NCBI GenBank assembly: GCA_002505805.1
Contig: DAWB01000004.1
Location: 212 to 5,745, forward strand
Direction of reading: 5' to 3'
Origin: Methanosaeta sp. UBA80
GTDB taxonomy: Archaea > Halobacteriota > Methanosarcinia > Methanotrichales > Methanotrichaceae
DNA: 5,534 nucleotides
Within the stretch, counting starts at the first letter, position 1. Each line of letters opens with the position of its first letter. Of this stretch, positions 1 to 4,267 are shown one piece after another. The notes under the pieces are model-generated. The model made no database searches and was not told the origin of the DNA. It saw nothing but the letters and a program-made list of their open reading frames with translations. A program made the translations under genes and the position numbers.

Positions 1-507
1 GGAGAAACAGGCGATGATCACCAGATTGATCTTGGTCTGCCGGTCAAAGGGCATGCAATTCATAAGCTCTACCAAGAGCAATGAGGCGATGATGGCGGTA
101 ATGATGCTGGAAAGCAATCCCAGGATGGATACGATTAAGAACACAATTATCTTAACCGGAACCACCTGAGTGATGGAATTCATTGCTTTTTGGACGGTAG
201 TCTTCCCATAGTGGAATAATAGTCCTGCAACAAGCACTGCCGGTACGATTCCCTTGATTATAGGCTCCTCAACGGCCTCCATCACCAGATGCATATTCCA
301 GCCGATCAGCCCTACTTCGTGTTCGGTGTAGTTAAGGGTTTGTACAAGTAGCTCTTTGTTGTAGAAGCTGGATATAGTGACCGCCAAAACGCCCATAACG
401 AACAGAAACACTTCAAGATTGTGCTCTATCTTCTTGACCATGAATGGTCCGACAAGCACTATTAGAACAATGGCAAATAAGCCAAGATCTAGTGGGTCAA
501 ACTGCAC
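1..507 (-). CDS. DUF1646 family putative ion transporter, N-terminal 169 residues (3' end outside window)
   Basis: This is an integral membrane protein, probably a secondary ion transporter in the cytoplasmic membrane; the transported ion cannot be read from the sequence. Reading the minus strand from a GTG at 507-505 gives an uninterrupted frame to base 1. GGAGGG at 520-515 sits 7 bases upstream of the GTG and decides the start. Residues 10-24 form a first hydrophobic segment, followed by KKIEHNLEVFLFVMG (25-39), then EEPIIKGIVPAVLVAGLLF and a hydrophobic stretch ending in CMPFDRQTKINLVIIACFS. Each block has a close counterpart in the complete DUF1646 protein at 1209-2315, so the two are paralogues. 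This copy carries about 21 extra residues between T44 and W70 that the other lacks. The expected length is about 390 residues, so the conserved C-terminal motifs lie outside the window. It is transcribed away from its paralogue across a 700-base gap. Family assignment is strong; function is inferred. Confidence 0.9.
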   Translation of the reverse strand, partial: MQFDPLDLGLFAIVLIVLVGPFMVKKIEHNLEVFLFVMGVLAVTISSFYNKELLVQTLNYTEHEVGLIGWNMHLVMEAVEEPIIKGIVPAVLVAGLLFHYGKTTVQKAMNSITQVVPVKIIVFLIVSILGLLSSIITAIIASLLLVELMNCMPFDRQTKINLVIIACFS

Positions 508-514
508 GATTTTT

Positions 515-520
515 CCCTCC
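515..520 (-). promoter_or_regulatory. Ribosome binding site fixing the GTG start of the minus-strand DUF1646 gene
   Basis: The minus strand reads GGAGGG, then 7 bases, then GTG at 507-505. No ATG in the same frame is better placed near the start of the conserved protein, so this site identifies the non-ATG start. Confidence 0.8.
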
Positions 521-732
521 AATATTTGATATCGCTAAGATTCGCCGGCAAAGGCCCTGTCGGCATGGGTATCCCAAATGCTGCAAGACGCTCCAATTCT
601 TGCTCGCACCAATCAGCAGGCTACGCCAAGGTCTCTCCATTCTACTCCCCCACGCGGCTCCAATTGTCATTCACTGGTTTAGCTTGCTGGATGGGCATGG
701 TAGACTGGAAAAACAGCCATTGATGAGCCGAA

Positions 733-749
733 ATGCGCCTTTGGCGCAT
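733..749. repeat. GC-rich perfect inverted repeat (7-bp arms, 3-base loop)
   Basis: ATGCGCC, then TTT, then GGCGCAT. No T-run follows on either strand, so it is not an obvious terminator. It could be part of a structured RNA or a protein binding site; its role is unknown. Confidence 0.5.
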
Positions 750-899
750 CCAGTTCCAATTTGATGGACCTGTTATCGAATTACATGGCAGAATGATATC
801 CATAGCCAGCCTACCGGATAAACGAATATGTCAATTGCCCGAGCGCCAGGCAGTCAGGCAGACCTAGCAAGGCAGAGCATGAGCAATATCTGGCCAAAT

Positions 900-978
900 C
901 CTTGAAGGGAGGTGGTCTAAACTCACGGCAAGCAAGCGATGACTCTAATTTTATGTCCATAGCTGGTCCACCTCAAGG
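900..978. repeat. Imperfect inverted repeat containing a Shine-Dalgarno-like core
   Basis: CCTTGAAGGGAGGTGG at 900-915 can pair with CCACCTCAAGG at 968-978 if four bases (AGGG) bulge out. The left arm contains GGGAGGTGG, a near-ideal ribosome binding core, but no start codon follows at normal spacing. The nearest ATG (939) opens a frame of only seven codons. It may be a structured leader or small RNA; it may also be chance. Confidence 0.3.
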
Positions 979-988
979 TTCATTGGCT

Positions 989-1007
989 AAAAGGTTTTTA
1001 ACCTTTT
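989..1007. repeat. A/T-rich inverted repeat upstream of the plus-strand DUF1646 gene
   Basis: AAAAGGTT at 989-996 and AACCTTTT at 1000-1007 are perfect 8-bp arms around TTT. The right arm runs on into one more T. It could act as an operator in the divergent promoter region or as a weak terminator-like structure. It lies about 200 bases before the ATG at 1209 and 125 bases before the TATA-like box. Confidence 0.45.
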
Positions 1008-1120
1008 TGGTGTAATTTTAAAAAAGCAATTTGGTATAATAGCAATAATAACATTGAAGTTATGAGAGGTCTAATACAATATGGCTAACCATAAAGCGCA
1101 AATAAATGCTTGAATAAAAG

Positions 1121-1137
1121 CCAAAAGCATTTAATAT
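1121..1137 (+). promoter_or_regulatory. Candidate archaeal promoter (BRE plus TATA-like box) for the plus-strand DUF1646 gene
   Basis: TTTAATAT at 1130-1137 resembles the archaeal TATA consensus and is preceded by a purine-rich stretch (CCAAAAGCA) that could serve as BRE. Transcription would then begin near 1160, giving a leader of about 50 bases. A second TATA-like sequence, GGTATAATAG near 1032-1041, is an alternative. Confidence 0.45.
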
Positions 1138-1159
1138 TGGAACAGCATCCGAATAGCAT

Positions 1160-1175
1160 CTCTCCACAGGGAGAG
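1160..1175 (+). promoter_or_regulatory. Leader hairpin upstream of the plus-strand DUF1646 gene
   Basis: CTCTCC (1160-1165) pairs perfectly with GGAGAG (1170-1175) around a 4-base loop. CATC/GATG flanks (1157-1160 and 1178-1181) could form an alternative extension with a bulge. It would lie at the very 5' end of the predicted mRNA, 22 bases before the ribosome binding site. A role in RNA stability or translation is possible but unproven. Confidence 0.35.
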
Positions 1176-1208
1176 CAGATGTAGGATCGATATTAACGAG
1201 GTGCTCTA

Positions 1209-2315
1209 ATGGTCTCTATACTGGGGGAAGTTGTTACCTCAACGGATTGGGCTTTATTCTTTATAGCCTTTCTAGTACTGATATTACCCTTTAAGGTGAA
1301 GATTGTTGAACATAATTTAGAGGTATTTCTGTTTATCATGGGCGCGGCTGCGGTTACTGTGACCAATAAATGGACCATGGAGGTCATTATGACTGCAGCA
1401 GAGGAGCCCATTATGAAGGGCATTGTACCTGCAGTCTTGGTGGCTGGATTCATATTCCTATATGGCCAGAAGGCCTTCCAGAGCTTCATGGACGGACTGG
1501 TCAAGAAGATGAACCTGGGCGTGATCATATTCGCCTCTACACTTATACTGGGATTGATTTGCTCGGTCATAACCGCCATCATCTCATCGCTCTTCCTCTG
1601 CGAGATAGCCAATACCCTGCCCTTGGATCGAAAGAACAAGATCAACTACGTGATCATCGCCTGTTTTGCCATCGGCCTGGGCGCAGTTTTAACTCCTCTA
1701 GGCGAGCCGCTTTCCACCATCGCCATATCCAAGCTGTCCGGACCGGCTCTCTATGAGGGCGGACCATGCTGCGCAGGATTCCTCTATCTCTTCGATCAGC
1801 TCGGCATTCTGATCGTCCTGGGAGTCATTCTCTGCTCCGTCTTTGCCATGTTCTATGTCAAGCAGACGGGGAAGGTGGATAAAATGGGATCCAATGAGGA
1901 GGGCAGCATCAGAGAGGTTCTCATCAGAACTCTCAAGGTTTACGCTTTCGTAGCTGCTCTCTTCCTCCTGGGTGCGGGAATGGAGGTCATCATCTTCAAA
2001 TACCTGACCAAGATCCCCGATTATGTGCTATTCTGGGTGAACATGATATCCGCCATCCTGGATAATGCCACCCTGACCGCGGCAGAGATCTCCAAGGCCA
2101 TGACCCAGAAGCAGATCAATGCCGCTCTCTACGGCCTGCTCATCTCCGGAGGCATGCTCATCCCCGGCAACATCCCCAATATCATATCTGCCGGAAAGCT
2201 GGGCATATCCAGCAAGGAATGGGCCAAGCTGGGGGTTCCCCTGGGCCTCGTCCTGATGTTGATATACTTCATATGGGTATTCTACATACCATTCCACATT
2301 GAGTTCCATTTCTGA
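1209..2315 (+). CDS. DUF1646 family putative ion transporter, complete (368 aa)
   Basis: This is a polytopic membrane protein of the DUF1646 family; its motifs suggest a secondary transporter related in architecture to NhaD/ArsB-type ion transporters, but the substrate is unknown. Hydrophobic segments lie roughly at residues 14-30, 38-52, 72-86, 103-130, 147-161, 192-216, 243-264, 270-288, 304-320 and 342-361. VEHNLEVFLF (33-42) matches the minus-strand paralogue. LTPLGEPLS (161-169) and AILDNATLTAAEIS (282-295) form two helix-break motifs, like the TPIGD and LDN motifs of ion transporters, and PGNIPNIISAGK (319-330) follows. Acidic residues E166 and D285 sit in these motifs and could bind a cation (inference). 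GAGGTG at 1198-1203 lies 5 bases before the ATG and supports the start. Codons in about the first 75 residues are richer in A/T third positions than the rest. The gene ends in its own terminator, so it is probably monocistronic. Confidence 0.9.
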   Translation: MVSILGEVVTSTDWALFFIAFLVLILPFKVKIVEHNLEVFLFIMGAAAVTVTNKWTMEVIMTAAEEPIMKGIVPAVLVAGFIFLYGQKAFQSFMDGLVKKMNLGVIIFASTLILGLICSVITAIISSLFLCEIANTLPLDRKNKINYVIIACFAIGLGAVLTPLGEPLSTIAISKLSGPALYEGGPCCAGFLYLFDQLGILIVLGVILCSVFAMFYVKQTGKVDKMGSNEEGSIREVLIRTLKVYAFVAALFLLGAGMEVIIFKYLTKIPDYVLFWVNMISAILDNATLTAAEISKAMTQKQINAALYGLLISGGMLIPGNIPNIISAGKLGISSKEWAKLGVPLGLVLMLIYFIWVFYIPFHIEFHF

Positions 2316-2346
2316 GGGCGATGTGAAATCATCGCCCCATTTTTTT
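2316..2346 (+). terminator. Hairpin plus T-run terminator after the DUF1646 gene
   Basis: GGGCGATG (2316-2323) and CATCGCCC (2330-2337) form a perfect 8-bp stem with a 6-base loop. Seven Ts follow at 2340-2346. The stem begins directly after the stop codon. Archaeal polymerase stops mainly on T-runs, so the T-run is the functional part and the hairpin may protect the 3' end. Confidence 0.8.
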
Positions 2347-2387
2347 AATTAAATCCTATTAATATCAATGGGCTTTGTTTTTGATAC

Positions 2388-2406
2388 CGATATTGATCAC
2401 GATATT
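2388..2406. repeat. Direct 7-mer repeat at 12-base spacing upstream of the regulator gene
   Basis: CGATATT occurs at 2388-2394 and again at 2400-2406, separated by GATCA. The short spacing, close to one helical turn, and its place about 120 bases before a predicted DNA-binding protein make it a candidate operator, but A/T-rich DNA gives such repeats by chance. Confidence 0.3.
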
Positions 2407-2466
2407 TTCTGAACGGAGTATCGGCAAGATTGACCTTTTTCATATCCTCAATTTCAAGCAGCATGG

Positions 2467-2518
2467 TTTAAATGCCTTCAAGTCTCTGAACCGTATTTAT
2501 TAGTCAGCGGGGAGGGAT
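2467..2518 (+). promoter_or_regulatory. Candidate promoter and ribosome binding site of the regulator gene
   Basis: TTTAAATG at 2467-2474 is a TATA-like box that would start transcription near 2495. GTATTTATTAG near 2493-2503 is an alternative but would leave almost no leader. GGAGGGAT at 2511-2518 lies 9 bases before the ATG at 2528 and favours it over the in-frame ATG at codon 17. Confidence 0.45.
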
Positions 2519-2527
2519 CAGAAGCTT

Positions 2528-2917
2528 ATGCCAAGCGCCAGGTACACCCGGATAGAGATAACTGAGGAGGCCTATATGGGCCTGGAAGCGGAAGCGGTAT
2601 TGCAGGGCAAAACCCTGAAGAAGCTGGCATCGGATCTGATACTGAAAAACATATCGCAAAAGGCCTTTAGATTTGTGCAAGAAAGTCGCCGATCCCCTCC
2701 TGGAGAGGAAGCCGAGATCCAGATTCAGTCCAGTGCACCAAAAAGGCATAGGCTCAGGATATCAGAGGACCAGGCAGCCATCCAGAAGATCAGGGACCTT
2801 TGGGCTCAAAATCCGAGGCCGTCACAGAGGGAGATTGCCAGGAAGATCAATTATCCAGCTTCATCCGCCAAGTATCAGATCAAGATGATGCTGGAACATG
2901 GAGAGCTCAAAAAATAA
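2528..2917 (+). CDS. Predicted DNA-binding protein: ribbon-helix-helix-like N-terminus and helix-turn-helix C-terminus (129 aa)
   Basis: This is probably a small cytoplasmic transcription regulator. Residues 5-42 (RYTRIEITEEAYMGLEAEAV onward) show the beta strand, helix, G-K-T-L turn and second helix expected of a CopG/Arc-type ribbon-helix-helix domain. A charged linker rich in S, P, E and K (about 52-76) follows. Residues 82-127 look like a helix-turn-helix of the winged kind: a helix QKIRDLWAQNP, then S99-Q-R-E-I-A-R-K-I-N (a typical second helix), then SSAKYQIKMMLEHGEL as recognition helix and beyond. No cysteines or ligand-binding domain are visible. It has its own upstream region and no adjacent toxin-like partner: the next gene starts 139 bases later and encodes an unrelated acidic protein, so a classic antitoxin role is not well supported. 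Autoregulation is possible. Both domain calls are by eye and no specific family was identified. Confidence 0.8.
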   Translation: MPSARYTRIEITEEAYMGLEAEAVLQGKTLKKLASDLILKNISQKAFRFVQESRRSPPGEEAEIQIQSSAPKRHRLRISEDQAAIQKIRDLWAQNPRPSQREIARKINYPASSAKYQIKMMLEHGELKK

Positions 2918-2945
2918 TGGCAGACCGAGAGAGCAACTTTCCAGG

Positions 2946-2962
2946 GCATCGATGATCGGTGC
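2946..2962 (+). repeat. Short hairpin downstream of the regulator gene
   Basis: GCATCGA (2946-2952) and TCGGTGC (2956-2962) can form a 7-bp RNA stem with one G-U pair and a TGA loop. No T-run follows, so it is at best a 3'-end stabilising structure. It overlaps the small palindrome GCAATTGC (2961-2968). Confidence 0.3.
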
Positions 2963-2975
2963 AATTGCCGTACAG

Positions 2976-2987
2976 AAATCATATAAT
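2976..2987 (+). promoter_or_regulatory. Candidate archaeal promoter for the four-gene operon
   Basis: AAATCATATAAT contains a good TATA-like core (ATATAAT, 2981-2987) with an A-rich upstream flank. Transcription would begin near 3005-3012, about 45-50 bases before the ATG at 3057. It is the only clear candidate in the 139-base gap, and no comparable box precedes the methyltransferase gene downstream. Confidence 0.45.
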
Positions 2988-3003
2988 CGGATCGTCCAAA
3001 AAA

Positions 3004-3057
3004 ATGAGGGCTTCTCATAGACAAATAATAAAGCAATTAAAGGCAGGGATCGGGTAA
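3004..3057 (+). CDS. Possible 17-codon leader ORF overlapping the next start
   Basis: ATG at 3004 opens a frame for MRASHRQIIKQLKAGIG whose TAA stop (3055-3057) overlaps the ATG of the next gene as TAATG. It has no ribosome binding site, but the TATA-like core about 23 bases upstream would fit leaderless initiation. The peptide is basic with a short amphipathic stretch. It could couple translation into the downstream gene, or be chance. Confidence 0.2.
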   Translation: MRASHRQIIKQLKAGIG

Positions 3058-3575
3058 TGAGAGGTCAAGATGTAGGCATCGCTCCTGAGGAAAGGCACAG
3101 GAAGGAACTTCAGCATATATCCCGCCTGGTGGTGCAGGATATGGAGGGAATTCTCAAGGCAATGAATAAGGCGGCAGATCAGATATCATTAGGACGGGCG
3201 GCAGAGGAGATAGATGACAGCGGCTATCAGCTATACCTGGCCAGGAAGGACGCCCAAGATAAGAGCAGCAGGATCGAGGCAGTCCTTTTTGCTCTGGATC
3301 ACGAAGAATTCTATAGCCGTCTGGAAGCTGCCGCTGCTATATCTGGCCTGTGCCTGGAGCAGGAGACCAGGCTGGAGGTGGCGCTGCCAGAGGCGGAGTT
3401 TGAGGAGAATATGATAACGGGAGGCTTTGAAAAATACAAGGGGCTGGTGGTAGAGCATAACAACCATTGCCTGGAGGAGCTGATGGTGGCTGTTTGCTGC
3501 CGTCTCCGGGAGAAGGGCTTTGCCGTAGCCTGCGTTCCGGATGAGGATGTAATCTTTTATCTGCCTATAGCCTAG
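3057..3575 (+). CDS. Hypothetical protein, 172 aa, acidic, with His/Cys-rich C-terminal half
   Basis: I do not recognise this protein. It is soluble-looking, with no signal peptide or membrane segment. Residues 12-100 are mostly charged helical sequence (HRKELQHISRLVVQDMEGIL, then RRAAEEID-like and SRIEAVLFALDHEEFYSRLE stretches), suggesting a helical bundle. Residues 104-118 are strand-like (TRLEVALPEAEFEEN). The C-terminal part contains H134, H137, C138, C147, C148 and C159, then ends in a hydrophobic strand VIFYLPIA, so an alpha/beta domain that might bind a metal is possible. GGGAT at 3046-3050 lies 6 bases before the ATG and is a modest ribosome binding site. The gene is followed after 43 bases by a membrane methyltransferase on the same strand with no intervening promoter, so it is probably the first gene of that operon. 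It is likely a real gene on frame length, codon pattern and context; its function is unknown. Confidence 0.75.
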   Translation: MRGQDVGIAPEERHRKELQHISRLVVQDMEGILKAMNKAADQISLGRAAEEIDDSGYQLYLARKDAQDKSSRIEAVLFALDHEEFYSRLEAAAAISGLCLEQETRLEVALPEAEFEENMITGGFEKYKGLVVEHNNHCLEELMVAVCCRLREKGFAVACVPDEDVIFYLPIA

Positions 3576-3618
3576 GAAGAGATCTGAGCCTTTGACTAAC
3601 CAGGGATGGAATATCTGA

Positions 3619-4230
3619 ATGGAGATCTCCGGGCGGCTGGCCATCTCAGCTTACTTTCTGATCTTTGCCCCGGTGCACAGCCACCTGGCTGACCCGGCCT
3701 TCAAGAGCTGGGCCAGGAGGGCTATCGGCCCCGCCTTTGACTCCTGGCAGAGGCTGGCCTATAATCTGCTGGCCCTGATCATGATCCTGCCCTTTCTTTT
3801 TATCCTTTTGTTTCTGCCAGGAAAAACGCTCTACATGGTCTCAGCGCCCAGCAATTATCTCCTTGCTTTGGGACAGCTCCTCCTGGTCGCGGCCATGCTC
3901 ATGACCCTGCGCCAGACTGGAGCCACCTCGTTTTTGGGGCTATCCCAGATAGGGAATAAAGGCAGGACAGATGACGGGCGCCGCCTGGTGACCACTGGCC
4001 TCTACAGCCGCACCAGAAATCCCCTCTTCCTCTTTGCCGCCCTCATCCTCTGGCTTACGCCGCTCATGACCGAAAGCCTGCTGAGCTTCAATATCCTGGC
4101 CACCATCTACTTTTATCTCGGTGCCCGACATGAAGAGAGGTCACTGAAGGCGGAATATGGTGAGGCATATGAAGAATACAAGAGCCGTGTGCCCATGTTC
4201 CTGCCCCGCCTGAGATCGGCAAGCAGATAA
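3619..4230 (+). CDS. Membrane methyltransferase of the isoprenylcysteine/phospholipid methyltransferase (ICMT/PEMT, NnrU-like) type (203 aa)
   Basis: This is probably an S-adenosylmethionine-dependent methyltransferase embedded in the cytoplasmic membrane; the substrate (a lipid, a small thiol or a prenylated group) cannot be told from sequence. Hydrophobic segments lie near residues 8-21, 48-67, 78-98, 136-150 and 154-169. The N-terminal HSHLADPAFKSWARRAIG, with YNLLALI following, resembles the H-S-x-L-A-S, R-R-x-x-G and Y-N-L block of NnrU/MddA-like members. The C-terminal signature is clear: VTTGLYSRTRNPLFLFA (124-140, with R131, N134 and P135), then ARHEERSLKAEYGEAYEEYK (169-188, with E172, E173, Y180, G181 and Y187) and VP (191-192), the SAM-binding pattern of the family. 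Length is normal. GGGATGG at 3603-3609 lies 9 bases before the ATG. It follows a hypothetical gene by 43 bases and precedes an exported protein by 37 bases, which suggests an envelope-related job (inference). Confidence 0.85.
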   Translation: MEISGRLAISAYFLIFAPVHSHLADPAFKSWARRAIGPAFDSWQRLAYNLLALIMILPFLFILLFLPGKTLYMVSAPSNYLLALGQLLLVAAMLMTLRQTGATSFLGLSQIGNKGRTDDGRRLVTTGLYSRTRNPLFLFAALILWLTPLMTESLLSFNILATIYFYLGARHEERSLKAEYGEAYEEYKSRVPMFLPRLRSASR

Positions 4231-4241
4231 ATAGTTATTAA

Positions 4242-4253
4242 TTACAATTGTAA
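4242..4253. promoter_or_regulatory. 12-bp perfect palindrome just upstream of the exported-protein gene
   Basis: TTACAATTGTAA reads identically on both strands. It lies in an A/T-rich island of the 37-base gap and ends 3 bases before the ribosome binding region. It may be an operator for an internal promoter; the preceding TTATTAAT could be a TATA-like box, though that would make the leader very short. Confidence 0.4.
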
Positions 4254-4267
4254 ATCGGAGCGGTCCC

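Larger units (their letters stand above)
508..1208. other. Long divergent intergenic region without a convincing gene
   Basis: These 701 bases separate the 5' ends of the two DUF1646 genes. Open frames here are short, lack a well-placed ribosome binding site and resemble nothing I recognise. I see no tRNA or rRNA signature and no transposase remnant. The stretch from about 541 to 960 is mixed in composition, and from about 985 to 1140 the DNA becomes A/T-rich, as expected for the promoter of the plus-strand gene. It contains a GC hairpin (733-749), a long-range imperfect inverted repeat (900-978), an A/T-rich inverted repeat (989-1007), a TATA-like box (1130-1137) and a leader hairpin (1160-1175), listed separately. 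No clear TATA-like box was found for the minus-strand gene. A small RNA or a decayed gene cannot be excluded. Confidence 0.6.

Noticed and set aside
590..760. Three copies of CCAATT-containing words (near 592, 660 and 755)
   Set aside because: Only six shared bases with irregular spacing, which is expected by chance.
444..764. Plus-strand open frame of 106 codons starting inside the minus-strand DUF1646 gene
   Set aside because: Its first third is antisense to a conserved coding region, it has no ribosome binding site and its product has no recognisable domain or normal codon pattern.
841..875. GGCAG repeated three times (849, 857, 871) as a tandem repeat or integrase-type site
   Set aside because: The spacing is irregular (8 and 14 bases), only five bases are shared and no recombinase gene is present.
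508..1208. tRNA gene, CRISPR array or insertion sequence in the long gap
   Set aside because: No T-arm-like GGTTCAAATCC motif, no regularly spaced repeats and no transposase-like frame or matching terminal repeats were found.
1193..1645. Minus-strand open frame of 150 codons
   Set aside because: It lies wholly opposite the start of the conserved DUF1646 gene and reads as its mirror; the plus-strand protein matches its paralogue.
2528..3575. Toxin-antitoxin pair made of the ribbon-helix-helix-like protein and the following gene
   Set aside because: The gap is 139 bases with its own promoter-like box, the second protein is a long acidic one unlike known toxins, and it groups better with the downstream genes.
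3231..3644. Minus-strand open frame of 137 codons
   Set aside because: It is opposite the 172-residue protein and overlaps the methyltransferase start. It lacks a ribosome site and breaks the co-directional gene order.
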